64,000 nucleotides of DNA from Thermoplasmata archaeon. Lineage in GTDB: Archaea > Thermoplasmatota > Thermoplasmata > Lutacidiplasmatales > UBA184. A program made the position numbers and the translations under genes. Positions 51,506 to 59,782 of the stretch are shown here, piece after piece (position 1 is the first letter of the stretch; the number at the start of each line of letters is the position of its first letter). The stretch is from the NCBI GenBank assembly GCA_028864975.1, contig JAGWLG010000009.1, positions 54,145 to 118,144 on the forward strand, given 5' to 3'. Under the pieces are notes generated by a model. That model made no database searches, was not told the DNA's origin, and saw nothing but the letters and a program-made list of their open reading frames with translations.

Positions 51506-52489
51506 CTAGCTCTTCCCTTCCGGGAAGAGCGACGCCATCCTGGCGTCGAACCTGGAGAGGCCCTCGCGCATCTGGTCCTCGTCCACGCCGATGTAGTGCG
51601 TGGTCATGTCCACGGAGGCGTGGCCCATGAAGTTCTTCAGGTCGACCAGGCTCATGCCGCTCTGATAGGCCAGTCGGCCGAACGTTCTCCGCAGGTCGTG
51701 GTTCGAGACCCTGATCCCCAACCCTGACCGCCGGACGGCCCGGGTGAGAAGGTTGTCCAATCCTGAGGCTGAGCGAGGCAGGACCAGAGCATCGGAGGCC
51801 TTGCCCTCGACCCACGGCCCCAGGACCGCGGCGGTGGCATGGGTCATGGGGATCGTGCGCCACTTCCCTCCGACCCGTCCCTTGCCGCAGACACGCATCC
51901 TCCCCCGCTCGAAGTCGAGGTCCCGGACCCGGAGGCGTTTGACCTCGATCCTTCGCAGGGCGTTGCACCCTTCGAGCACGACCAGCACCTTCTCTGGGCC
52001 CTGGGCCGCTTGAGCGAGGACGAGCAGGTCGCGATGCTGCAGCCAACGCCGGCGGGTCGCTTCTCCTGAGGGCAGTCTCCAAGCTGCCGCATGGTCGGCG
52101 AGAGGGTGCCGAAGGCTTCGAAGGAGCCGGCGAAGGGCCGAAAAGTACACGGCGAGGCCGTTGCGGCTCCATCCGAGCCGGTCGCGCACGGCGCGCAAGT
52201 GCTCGGTGTCGAGCGCCTCCGGGCTAGGGGGCACGAGGTACCCTGCCCGGCGAAGGACCCCGGGGGTCCTCGCGATGTGCCACCGGATCCTTCGAGCCCA
52301 CTCCTCGCCCACCGAGCCCTCGCGGCGGACAGCTTCCCACAGGATGTTGGCCGCCGAGCTCCACACCTCATCGATGTCCGGTTTGGACCCACCTGAAGGG
52401 AGCGCCGACGATGGCTGCCCCCCGGATCCTACGGCAGGTGCTCCAAAGTCGAGGAGCGAGGACTGGGCGTGGGTCCCGTGCGGTGCCAC
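51506..52489 (-). CDS. Tyrosine recombinase (XerA/integrase family)
   Basis: A 327-residue site-specific recombinase. The SAM-like N-terminal core-binding domain lies at about 45-150. The catalytic domain has the first Arg in LEGCNALRRIEVKRLRVRDL, Lys in the beta-hairpin GKGRVGGKWRTIPM, HxxR in VSNHDLRRTFGRL, His in FMGHASVDMTTHYIG and the nucleophilic Tyr in the same segment. All catalytic residues are present. It may be chromosomal XerA or the integrase of an integrated element next to the 5S gene; no att sites were identified. The start is GTG. Confidence 0.9.
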   Translation of the reverse strand: MAPHGTHAQSSLLDFGAPAVGSGGQPSSALPSGGSKPDIDEVWSSAANILWEAVRREGSVGEEWARRIRWHIARTPGVLRRAGYLVPPSPEALDTEHLRAVRDRLGWSRNGLAVYFSALRRLLRSLRHPLADHAAAWRLPSGEATRRRWLQHRDLLVLAQAAQGPEKVLVVLEGCNALRRIEVKRLRVRDLDFERGRMRVCGKGRVGGKWRTIPMTHATAAVLGPWVEGKASDALVLPRSASGLDNLLTRAVRRSGLGIRVSNHDLRRTFGRLAYQSGMSLVDLKNFMGHASVDMTTHYIGVDEDQMREGLSRFDARMASLFPEGKS

Positions 52490-52685
52490 GCCGGGGAGTG
52501 ATGGCGCTCATCGGGTCATGAGTTGTGTCGTCGGTGAAGACGGGTGCGACGTGCTCGGGTAGCGTGAGCATTCGCAAGTACCCCTCGACCCGTCCTCGAG
52601 AGGAAAGCCCGGCATAGGACTATGTTTTGACGACCCGCCCCCGGAAAGGTGTACGGTGAGCCAGGCGGTCGGGGGCGCGGCACGA

Positions 52686-53795
52686 CTACGCGGCTCGCGG
52701 GAGCTTTAGTCGCCTTCCATCGATCTCGACCGCGGCGCCGGCGTTGATGACGAACCCGAAGTATCGCGACTTGTTCTTCCCCCCTGGAAGGAACCTGTTC
52801 GTCCCGATGGCGACCGTGATCGCACCCGCCTCGATATCCTCGAGCTGCGGAGTGTCGTGGAGCTTCGGGTTGAGGCCGATCCTCAACTGTGCGGGACGGT
52901 CTCGGTCCCGTCCGCCCTTGGCATAGGGCGCTTTGAACATCTCGTCCCACCCCGTCCGGTAGTGCTGTCGGACCAGGCGCCCCCCCTCGAATTCGAAGAC
53001 CCCTCCGGTCGCCTTGGTCGTGTCCGAGTAGCAGGACCGGTTCGCGCGGATCGTTCCCTCGGCGACGGTCGGGTCGAGGGCGACGGAGACCGACCCCGCG
53101 GGGAGACTGCTCAGGATGCGATACTTGTTCTTCCGATCCTGCGCCGTGGGTGTACCGGTGGCGATGACCGCACGGTTCCCCGAGAGCCCGAGCGTGAGGT
53201 CGGTCCCCTGGTCGTCGTGGACCCGGACGCGATGCCCCCGCTCCAGGGCCCGAGCAATAGGTGCGGCGGCTCGCTGCAAGGCGGCAGGGTTCACCATCGA
53301 GGCCTCGAGGAGCTGTCTCGTCCACGCCTCCTCGTCGACCCCGTAGGCTTTGGCCAGCGAGGGGAATGGCCGTCCGATCTCGAGGCGGGCCCCGCGCACC
53401 CCGGCTTTCGCTGCGGTGTTGTACCAGTTCTCGTTCCACGCGAAAGCCCTCTCCGCGCGAGGCCCCAGCTTCGTGAGGCGCAGCTTGTCCCCCGGTCCCC
53501 ACATGTGAACGTAGACGTCGGTCTTGCCGAGCGCCGCCCACTCGTGGGCGGGTTCTGCGCCGTAGAGCGTCTCCTGCTTCGCGGCGAGACCATCCCAGAA
53601 CGCTTCCTCATCTTCGTAGAGGACGAGCGGGTACGCCCGTAGGCGTCGCACCTCACGCGCGAGCGCCGTTGCCCACGGTAGGGAATGGCTCCAGCCTTCG
53701 ATGATGACGTTCTCTCCTGGACGGACCTTGAGGTACTGATTCAAGATCGAACGGGCGAACTTGGCTTCCGGCGCGACCGAGGGTCTGGTCGACAT
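52686..53795 (-). CDS. M29-family (thermophilic) aminopeptidase
   Basis: A 369-residue metal-dependent aminopeptidase. Family segments are YLKVRPGENVIIEGWSHSLP at the N-terminus, DQGTDLTLGLSGNRAVIATG, DPTVAEGTIRANRSCYSD, GLNPKLHDTPQLEDIEAGAI, and the C-terminal NKSRYFGFVINAGAAVEIDG. Metal ligands (Glu, Glu, His, Asp in these blocks) look partly changed compared with classical M29: the usual EE and H..H pattern is not fully clear, so activity is likely but not certain. A TATA box at leaderless distance precedes it. Confidence 0.82.
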   Translation of the reverse strand: MSTRPSVAPEAKFARSILNQYLKVRPGENVIIEGWSHSLPWATALAREVRRLRAYPLVLYEDEEAFWDGLAAKQETLYGAEPAHEWAALGKTDVYVHMWGPGDKLRLTKLGPRAERAFAWNENWYNTAAKAGVRGARLEIGRPFPSLAKAYGVDEEAWTRQLLEASMVNPAALQRAAAPIARALERGHRVRVHDDQGTDLTLGLSGNRAVIATGTPTAQDRKNKYRILSSLPAGSVSVALDPTVAEGTIRANRSCYSDTTKATGGVFEFEGGRLVRQHYRTGWDEMFKAPYAKGGRDRDRPAQLRIGLNPKLHDTPQLEDIEAGAITVAIGTNRFLPGGKNKSRYFGFVINAGAAVEIDGRRLKLPRAA

Positions 53796-53814
53796 GGACC
53801 GTCAGCGGGCCGCT

Positions 53815-53824
53815 CATATTTATG
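53815..53824 (-). promoter_or_regulatory. TATA box for the M29 aminopeptidase gene
   Basis: CATAAATATG on the minus strand is 20-29 nt upstream of the ATG at 53795. Confidence 0.55.
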
Positions 53825-53872
53825 TCACGGGAGGAGCTGAAACCGTGGTCCCCATCAACGGGGACGCCCCTC

Positions 53873-53896
53873 TGGGTGAAACCAGATTTTCACCCA
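53873..53896. promoter_or_regulatory. Perfect 9-bp inverted repeat between divergent genes
   Basis: TGGGTGAAA (53873-53881) and TTTCACCCA (53888-53896) form a perfect palindrome with a 6-base spacer. It lies between the divergent TATA elements at 53815-53824 (minus) and about 53908-53916 (plus). It is a strong candidate operator for a dimeric regulator acting on one or both genes. No T-run follows, so a terminator is unlikely. Confidence 0.6.
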
Positions 53897-53938
53897 ATTC
53901 TGATGGATTGATTATCGCCGGGAAGGCATGGTCCTGCC

Positions 53939-54529
53939 GTGAGCACCAAACGCAGCATCCGATGGAGCGAGGATTATCACCTGTACGTGGACTACGCGGA
54001 TCCCTTCGCCGAGGAGGGCGTCTTCCTGCGGATCGACCGGGGACTCTGCAAGGCCGTCGAATTGGACACCGCCAAGGACGGGCTCGAGGTGACCGTCAGG
54101 CTTCCCCCCGAGGTGGCGCCGATCCTTCATCCTGACGTCCGCAAGGAGTTGCGACAGTACTTCCGCCGCCCGACGAAGCGAGCGCTCGCCCGACAGTCAC
54201 GACAATGGACCAAGACGGCAGCCCGGTGGAAGCGTCAGGCGCGAGAAAGGCTTGCGAAACGCGCGAGCACTCCCCTGGCCTCGTTCGATACCGTTTGGAA
54301 GGACGTCCCATCGACCGTGGTCGAAGCGATCGAGTCTTGGAGGCGAGCGGTCCTCACGACCGACCCCGAAAGGGCGGAGCAGATCGCCAGGTGGTACGAG
54401 GGTCACACTCCCGAGTTTCCCCGCACGCCCGAGCAGGAACGACGCTGGAAGAAGATCATGGCCGATCTTCGACGGAGATCCAGCTCCAGCGAGAAGAAGA
54501 GGAAGTTGAGAACGCCGGTTTCCTGGTGA
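53939..54529 (+). CDS. Hypothetical charged protein
   Basis: A 196-residue protein of unknown function, start GTG. The N-terminal ~70 residues are beta-rich (WSEDYHLYVDYADPFAEEGV, then LEVTVRLPPEVAPILHPD). The rest is helical and highly basic (YFRRPTKRALARQSRQWTKT and RQARERLAKRASTPLASFD), with a Ser/Lys tail. Nucleic-acid binding is plausible. A GATTGATTATC element 23-33 nt upstream and the palindrome at 53873 form its promoter region. Confidence 0.6.
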   Translation: MSTKRSIRWSEDYHLYVDYADPFAEEGVFLRIDRGLCKAVELDTAKDGLEVTVRLPPEVAPILHPDVRKELRQYFRRPTKRALARQSRQWTKTAARWKRQARERLAKRASTPLASFDTVWKDVPSTVVEAIESWRRAVLTTDPERAEQIARWYEGHTPEFPRTPEQERRWKKIMADLRRRSSSSEKKRKLRTPVSW

Positions 54530-54937
54530 TCTCACGACGGCAAGTCGCGGGGTCGCTTGGAGAGCGCCCAGGAAATCTGAGGCCCGCCGGAGTGGCGTGG
54601 GAAGTGCGGGGCGGAGGGCTGTCGCGGGCCGACGATATACGTAGGAGTCGACGGGTGGATCACAAGGACGCGTGGGGGGCAACCCTGTATTCTTCGACCC
54701 GAGATGGGGCGCCTTCCTCTTTGCATGGAACTCGAAGGCCGATTGCGTGGTGCGCTCTGTCGGATCAAGGCGCGACCCGTTCCTCGACTCTCGGGTGTTC
54801 CAGGTTAGGGTGAAGGACCGTTAATCCTAGGAGGCCCGGGCAGGCTGTAGGTCAAGGCCGCTCCACTTCGCGTTGATAGTCAATTCGATGTGCTAATGCG
54901 CATCGGGTCGAGGGCCAAAACCGATTTGGAGGCAAAC
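54530..54937. other. Intergenic region without a supported gene
   Basis: About 400 bases separate the hypothetical gene at 53939 from the KaiC/GvpD-like gene. Open frames here lack codon bias and recognisable motifs. The right end holds the likely promoter (TTGATAGTC near 54873) and the Shine-Dalgarno GGAGG at 54928-54932. Confidence 0.5.
54928..54932 (+). promoter_or_regulatory. Shine-Dalgarno sequence deciding the start at 54938
   Basis: GGAGG with a 5-base spacer precedes ATG 54938. This favours it over upstream in-frame GTG 54890 and ATG 54896, and marks this gene as leadered, unlike most neighbours. Confidence 0.65.
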
Positions 54938-56455
54938 ATGGGCGCACATCTGCCACTCCCGAGCGAGCTGAGCGAATTCCTCTCTCTACCAGGTCCGCAG
55001 TCGTTGCTGCTTCGGGGTTCTCCGGGCTCTGGCAAGACCACCCTCTCGATCTCCCTCCTCCAGGGCTTCCAAGGGAAGCGGGTCCTCGTGACCAGTCGGG
55101 TGTCGGCGGCGAAGTTGGAACAGGAGTTCCCATGGCTGGGGGAATCTGGACACCGGAGCATCGAGGTCATCGACACCACCGGGGCGACGGGGGACTCGAG
55201 GTCCACCTCCAAAGCGGAGCCGAGGATACGGGAGCTCCTCACGGGGGCGCAGCCCGACTCCGAAGATCTCCGGAGATTCCTGTGGCTTCCAGGACCGATG
55301 CAGCAGGCTTGGGGCGCGGCCTCCGAAAGTGCTCCGACCATCGTCGTCGTGGACTCCTGGGACGCGCTCGTGGAATCCTATCTGGGAGGCGCTTCGAAAG
55401 ATGGGGGAGCCTCTCCGAGCCGTGTCGATATCGAGCGCATCCTGCTCGAGCGGATGGGCTCGGCCCCCATCCACCTGGTCCTCCTCCTCGAGCGAGAGGG
55501 GCAGACCCCCCTGGACTACCTTGTGAACGGGGTCGTGCATCTCAAGACCGAATTCCAGGACGAAAGGTTGGAACGATGGCTCATCTTCCACAAGCTGCGC
55601 GGGATACGCATCGCGAACGCGATGTATCCGTTCAGCCTGGAGGGTGGGAAGTTCGAGTGTATCGAGCCCATGCGGCACCCCGAGAGCTTCCCGTCGGGAC
55701 GGGCCGAGCCCGAACCCGACGCGATACCGGGGCACATCTGGCCGGGGTCGAGCAGCTACGCGGACGGCTTTGGTCGCTTGCCCTTGGGCAGCATCACGAT
55801 GCTCGAGCTGGACTCGGACGTCCCGCAGTCGGTCCCCTACCTCCTGTTCTCTCCCACGGTCGCCCAGGTGGCCGGTCGGGGAGGGTCGGTCCTCATCCTT
55901 CCCGACACCGACGCCGATCCCGAGGTCCTATGGGGTCGCGTCCAGCCCAGCCTCTCTCAGAGGAAGTACCTCGACCATGTGCGTTTTGTCACTCCGACAG
56001 ACGGCAACGGTGCTTCCACCCTGGCTCCCACGTTCGATCGCACGCTCATCCACATCGGGCCGACGAACGGTAGCGGCGGATCGAAGTGGGAAGAACAGCT
56101 CGACACGTTCCTCGGTGAGGGTGAGGGCCAGGGAGCCCCGGGATTCGGGCTCTTTCACCTCTCGGGGATCCACGGGCTCACCAGTGCCTACAAGGTCCCC
56201 GTGGGGCCCGACATGATCGAGCGACTTCCCTCCATCGTCCGTAGGCTGGTTCGCGACAAGGCCATGCACACCGTCCTCGTTGGACGAAGCGGGGATCGTC
56301 TTCTCGAGGCGCTCCGCCGCGTCGCACCAAGCCACATCAGGGTCCGGATGCGCCAGGGCCGCATCCTTCTCCACGGCAGGTCGCCATGGACCCCGACGTT
56401 CCTGCTCGCCGCGGGTCAGGACCATGTTCCCTACGAGCTCCTCCGCGTCGTTTAG
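54938..56455 (+). CDS. KaiC/GvpD-like RecA-fold ATPase
   Basis: A 505-residue protein with a RecA/KaiC-type P-loop near residue 27 (LLLRGSPGSGKTTLSISLLQ), Walker B-like APTIVVVDSWDALVESYLG, and a second, degenerate RecA-like half after residue 280 (PLGSITMLELDSDVPQSVPY) without a P-loop. FGLFHLSGIHGLTSAYKVPV and the C-terminal ALRRVAPSHIRVRMRQGRIL complete it. This layout recalls archaeal KaiC-like and GvpD-type regulators. No gas-vesicle genes are nearby, so a gas-vesicle role is not supported. A signalling or DNA-related role is possible. Confidence 0.75.
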   Translation: MGAHLPLPSELSEFLSLPGPQSLLLRGSPGSGKTTLSISLLQGFQGKRVLVTSRVSAAKLEQEFPWLGESGHRSIEVIDTTGATGDSRSTSKAEPRIRELLTGAQPDSEDLRRFLWLPGPMQQAWGAASESAPTIVVVDSWDALVESYLGGASKDGGASPSRVDIERILLERMGSAPIHLVLLLEREGQTPLDYLVNGVVHLKTEFQDERLERWLIFHKLRGIRIANAMYPFSLEGGKFECIEPMRHPESFPSGRAEPEPDAIPGHIWPGSSSYADGFGRLPLGSITMLELDSDVPQSVPYLLFSPTVAQVAGRGGSVLILPDTDADPEVLWGRVQPSLSQRKYLDHVRFVTPTDGNGASTLAPTFDRTLIHIGPTNGSGGSKWEEQLDTFLGEGEGQGAPGFGLFHLSGIHGLTSAYKVPVGPDMIERLPSIVRRLVRDKAMHTVLVGRSGDRLLEALRRVAPSHIRVRMRQGRILLHGRSPWTPTFLLAAGQDHVPYELLRVV

Positions 56456-56569
56456 GGGGGCACTACCCACTTTGCTTCGTCCAAACCCTTCCGAGGTCGC
56501 GCACCCGGGCCCAGGCGCTCAAGTAGCCCTTCCCTTCAGTGGAGGTACTTCGGAGGACGGATCCCGCGT

Positions 56570-57175
56570 CTAGTCCGGTTCCTGTTCCGCGTGGAAGCGG
56601 ATGGGAGAATCGTCCTTCGGGGGCTTCTCCGGGGACTCTCCGCTTCCCTCGTCCCCTTCACGCTCCTCTTCCTCTGAGATCTCCTCGGCGACCAGACCGG
56701 AGACGCTCCGGATCTCCGCGAGGACGACCGTCGGGTCCTCACGATCGTCCAGGAGGAACAAGTACTCCGCGGGTGACTCCCCCTCCTCGGTCGGAGCGAC
56801 GGAACCATCGGAGAGAGCCTCCCCGCGCATGCGCACCCGCAACAGGCGGCGACTCTCCCCCGGCGGTTGGAGGATGTCCATCTTCAGGACGTCCCGATGA
56901 GGAATGGTCACATCGTCGGCACCCTCCTCCCGGATGCCTCCGAAAGGTCCGCCACTCAGGTCCGCCAAGTAGTGACGAAGGTTCCAGCTCGTGAGGACCA
57001 GGAGCCCGTGGCTGGTGTCAGGGTCGATCCGACGTACGCGGCCGTAGTACCAAATCGAGTCATCGATCTCGCCATTCTCGGAGAGGCGTACGGGGACACC
57101 TCGCCAGCAAGCGATGAACTTCTCTCCGGGGTCGAGCCGAACGTCCTGGTCGTAGGGGGACGGTAGCTTCTCCAC
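56570..57175 (-). CDS. Hypothetical acidic protein
   Basis: A 201-residue protein. The first ~140 residues are beta-rich (LDPGEKFIACWRGVPVRLSE, DTSHGLLVLTSWNLRHYLAD and SRRLLRVRMRGEALSDGSV), a pattern like PH/GRAM-type domains. The C-terminal ~60 residues are strongly acidic (EEISEEEEREGDEGSGESPE). No function was recognised. It converges with the KaiC/GvpD-like gene, 114 bases away. It is the last gene before the less GC-rich accessory zone. Confidence 0.6.
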   Translation of the reverse strand: MEKLPSPYDQDVRLDPGEKFIACWRGVPVRLSENGEIDDSIWYYGRVRRIDPDTSHGLLVLTSWNLRHYLADLSGGPFGGIREEGADDVTIPHRDVLKMDILQPPGESRRLLRVRMRGEALSDGSVAPTEEGESPAEYLFLLDDREDPTVVLAEIRSVSGLVAEEISEEEEREGDEGSGESPEKPPKDDSPIRFHAEQEPD

Positions 57176-57527
57176 GTGGCTAACCTCGTGATGTGCGTTC
57201 GGCCGCAGGAAGGCAGCGGCTCTTCAAGATGCTGCCCGGAGATTCGCATGCGTGGATCGCACCCATGACGGTCGGCCTGCGGCAACGAATGTCGAGGCCA
57301 TGAATCCATCCTGACGTGCAGGTTGCGGGTTCGCGCTACCGTTACCCGCGGTCCGATCCAGCTCTTGGGTGAGGTCCTTCTTGCGTCGCCTGCGTCTGGG
57401 TCCATGAACGATCGCATGTTCCGACCAGAGCGCATGGTCCTCGTGCAGTCCCGAATGCACACGCGACTCGGAAACCGACCCAAGTCTGCGACCCCTTGGA
57501 TTGGGCCTTCCGGGTCGGAGGCCCGTT
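57176..57527. other. Intergenic region at the edge of the accessory zone
   Basis: About 350 bases with no supported gene. Base composition becomes less GC-rich here and open frames lose the strong third-position GC bias seen in the core regions. I see no repeat, tRNA or att-like direct repeat. Confidence 0.45.
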
Positions 57528-57743
57528 CTAGGGCACCTGAAAGGACGCGATCGCGAGCTGCAGAGCTATGCGCCGACGTTCCTCTGACGACCCCAATGAC
57601 TCACCGAACATCGTCTGCGCCTGTTGGCGGGCCGCCGGTTCGTTGGCCAGTTCGGTCATCACGGCGGACTGGCAGCTGGCCAGGCTCATGGTCATCCGAG
57701 CCCATCGCTTCACGAATTCCTTTGCTAGGTCGTCCTCTCGCAT
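57528..57743 (-). CDS. Small hypothetical protein
   Basis: A 71-residue helical protein (MREDDLAKEFVKRWARMTMS, then ASCQSAVMTELANEPAARQQ and SLGSSEERRRIALQLAIASF). The sequence is protein-like and has no low-complexity shadow character, but no promoter or homologue can be named. It lies in the accessory zone near two toxin-antitoxin-like pairs. Confidence 0.4.
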   Translation of the reverse strand: MREDDLAKEFVKRWARMTMSLASCQSAVMTELANEPAARQQAQTMFGESLGSSEERRRIALQLAIASFQVP

Positions 57744-57907
57744 GGTCGCGGAACCGGACGACGCCCCTTCAAGGTGCTGGAAGTCCGGGATCGGGCGTCG
57801 CGGGGGTTGAGGATGCAGCGCGACGTGGGTCCAGCCACCTCGTTGTCATGGGCGGGCGGAGAGCTCGCCTTCCCGGTAGGACCATTCGTGAAGTGTTCAT
57901 GGCAGGG

Positions 57908-57924
57908 TGCAATTGCGATTGCGC
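57908..57924. repeat. 17-bp dispersed motif, copy 1
   Basis: TGCAATTGCGATTGCGC matches the copy at 58665-58681 (TGCAACTGTGATTGCAC) at 14 of 17 bases. Each copy lies shortly downstream of a toxin-like gene, on the same strand orientation. Confidence 0.3.
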
Positions 57925-57975
57925 CGCGAGTCGAGGTGGAGGGTGCCGGGAAACCCGCACCGGACCTGAGTTGGT

Positions 57976-58293
57976 TCAGAATCTGGAGGGGGGGAGTCGG
58001 TCCTTGTCTCTAAGGCGTGAGTAGAATCCTGGACGCGGCCCTAAGCCCAGAAACCTGACGATTTCGCCGTCCACATCGAAGATGGCCCTGAACCTGCGGG
58101 GAGGGAACTCATTGAGCTTCAACTCCCATAAGAGGGGATGATCCCGGATTCCGTGAATCGTGTATCCAAGGCCCGACCGAAACGGGCGATGAAGAATATC
58201 TGGGAGAATCTCCTCGAAGACCCTGCGAACTTCCAAGTCGAGAGCAAGATACTCTTCGTCGGCCGGCGAACGAAATGCCAGACGATGGATCAT
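57976..58293 (-). CDS. RelE/ParE-like toxin
   Basis: A 105-residue protein with the RelE-superfamily pattern: FRSPADEEYLALDLEVRRVF at the N-terminus, a central LHRPFRSGLGYTIHGIRDHP, and the core strands LWELKLNEFPPRRFRAIFDV followed by VRFLGLGPRPGFYSRLRDK. Such toxins cleave mRNA on ribosomes (RelE) or poison gyrase (ParE). It starts 2 nt after the stop of the antitoxin-like gene. The codon usage is less GC-biased than in core genes. Confidence 0.78.
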   Translation of the reverse strand: MIHRLAFRSPADEEYLALDLEVRRVFEEILPDILHRPFRSGLGYTIHGIRDHPLLWELKLNEFPPRRFRAIFDVDGEIVRFLGLGPRPGFYSRLRDKDRLPPSRF

Positions 58294-58295
58294 GC

Positions 58296-58526
58296 TCAGT
58301 AGCCTTTCTTGGCCTGAGCACGTGAGCGTCGGATGATCTCGGAGCCTGGGACGTCCTCACCGGAGTGCCGACGTCGCTCCATTTCTTCGTACCACCCCGG
58401 GGGTACGTAGTCCTCGGCCATGTCCAGTAGGAACTGGTCCCAAGTCTGATTGGCCGTCTTCAGCTTCTGGAGACGTTCGATGACTTGGGCGTGCGCTGGA
58501 ATGGAACTTAGCCGGTCGGGTGCCAT
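58296..58526 (-). CDS. Antitoxin partner of the RelE-like toxin
   Basis: A 76-residue protein. A short dimerisation-type helix region (VIERLQKLKTANQTWDQFLL, then DMAEDYVPPGWYEEMERRRH) and a basic tail (RRSRAQAKKGY) follow a MAPDRLSSIPAHAQ start. ATG 58526 was chosen because CCTAAGTA on the minus strand lies about 30 nt upstream. An ATG at 58550 would extend it by 8 residues. It immediately precedes the toxin gene, as expected of a type II antitoxin. Confidence 0.65.
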   Translation of the reverse strand: MAPDRLSSIPAHAQVIERLQKLKTANQTWDQFLLDMAEDYVPPGWYEEMERRRHSGEDVPGSEIIRRSRAQAKKGY

Positions 58527-58664
58527 ATCATGATGGTCAATGATGGCCATGTACTTAGGAGTTCGGGCATCAATGAGATGTGGCGCATGGTGGCCACCGA
58601 TTGGGGACAAGTTCACCTCATGGGCCGGGGGGAGAACCGGACCGTTGAGGCGCGTAGGCTGAGA

Positions 58665-58681
58665 TGCAACTGTGATTGCAC
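58665..58681. repeat. 17-bp dispersed motif, copy 2
   Basis: TGCAACTGTGATTGCAC, related to 57908-57924. It lies between the nucleotidyltransferase stop at 58704 and the antitoxin promoter. Confidence 0.3.
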
Positions 58682-58703
58682 GCTACGTCAGACGACGATG
58701 TTG

Positions 58704-59309
58704 TCAGCGCTTCGTGAGGCGCAGGCGACGCGCCGGCGGAGAATCTGAGACCTTGCGGGCACGTGAGAGCATTTGCTCGTACTCCCGGACTACCTTCTCT
58801 TGAGCTACTTCGCTCTCCAGGTACTCAGTGTCGAATCGATCGACAAGCCGAAGGTAGAGCATGACCGCCTCGTCGAGGGCGTGCGCGGACTTCTTGCCGT
58901 AGTCTCCAGCAGCGTAAATCAGACGTCGGACGATGAGGTCCTCTGGGGCCGCGAGCCTGACCGGGCCGTGCGGTGTCCCCACGACCGTGGTTGCCTCCCA
59001 AAGTCCGGCGTACTTGTCTCGTCCAAGCTCGACCACCAGGCTGAGGTCGTTGCGAGTCCAATAGCGCCCGTCAAAGTCGAATCCCCACTGAGAAAGAATC
59101 GGGGCGAGCCGTGTCTTGCCCCCGACGATGTCCACGTCTCCGGAAACGTACATCCCATCGGTGTAGATCTCAATCGCTGAGCCGCCAACGATCACCAACC
59201 GGTCACCCAATCCCGATTCCGTCGCCAAGAGGGCGCCGAGAAAGGCAACTCGGCGATCTGGACGCGGTTCGTTAGAGAGGATTGAGTCGAACTCCTCGCG
59301 ACTAACCAT
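58704..59309 (-). CDS. Nucleotidyltransferase-fold toxin-like protein (AbiEii-like)
   Basis: A 201-residue protein of the DNA polymerase-beta-like nucleotidyltransferase superfamily. The motif RLVIVGGSAIEIYTDGMYVS (GGS) is followed by GDVDIVGG with the catalytic DxD-type pair. Later LAAPEDLIVRRLIYAAGDYG resembles the AbiEii/DUF1814 helical region. Its start overlaps the winged-helix gene by 8 nt. Such pairs act as toxin-antitoxin or abortive-infection modules. Confidence 0.8.
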   Translation of the reverse strand: MVSREEFDSILSNEPRPDRRVAFLGALLATESGLGDRLVIVGGSAIEIYTDGMYVSGDVDIVGGKTRLAPILSQWGFDFDGRYWTRNDLSLVVELGRDKYAGLWEATTVVGTPHGPVRLAAPEDLIVRRLIYAAGDYGKKSAHALDEAVMLYLRLVDRFDTEYLESEVAQEKVVREYEQMLSRARKVSDSPPARRLRLTKR

Positions 59310-59760
59310 GCTCGGAACCCCTCAATCCCGCTGCCTGAAGGACTCGGTCCTTCGACGCGTGTCGAATGGGCAGAGGCTTCCCTCGATAGGTCAGGGCGCG
59401 CCGGGTGTGGCCGCGAGGGGTTGGAAGGGCTCGCAATTGGGCAGCGATAGCGAGGGTGGACGGCCTGAGCCTCTGCTTCTCTGCCACCCAATCATCCAAC
59501 CACAGCATTCGCGCCCGCTTCCTAAGAAGCTGGACGAGGTCCGCATCCACCAGGGCATACCCTCTGCCGTCCTTGCTGACAATGCCCGCTGACGACGCAC
59601 GATGAAGCTCTTGGTAGACCTTGACTCGCGGAAGCCCCGTCAGGACTGCGATTCGGTACCCTGTCATGGGGTCTGGCGCACTGGCCAGCGCGGCAAGTGT
59701 CGCGAGGCGAGTGTGGCTTCCCGTGAACGCCTCCAGACCTGGATCAAGCCGCATCTTCAT
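59302..59760 (-). CDS. Winged-helix antitoxin-like regulator (AbiEi-like)
   Basis: A 152-residue protein. The winged-helix domain (GSHTRLATLAALASAPDPMT, then TGLPRVKVYQELHRASSAGI with wing VSKDGRGYALVDADLV) covers residues about 12-80. A helical part with basic C-terminus follows. The start ATG at 59760 is set by CTATTTGTA (read as TACAAATAG) 23-31 nt upstream. It overlaps the nucleotidyltransferase gene and probably represses the operon. Confidence 0.75.
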   Translation of the reverse strand: MKMRLDPGLEAFTGSHTRLATLAALASAPDPMTGYRIAVLTGLPRVKVYQELHRASSAGIVSKDGRGYALVDADLVQLLRKRARMLWLDDWVAEKQRLRPSTLAIAAQLRALPTPRGHTRRALTYRGKPLPIRHASKDRVLQAAGLRGSEHG

Positions 59761-59782
59761 CAGATAGGATACAGTTGGGTTC

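Noticed and set aside
54938..56455. Calling the KaiC/GvpD-like protein a gas-vesicle regulator
   Set aside because: No gas-vesicle structural genes are in the window. The similarity is to the general RecA/KaiC fold and layout only.
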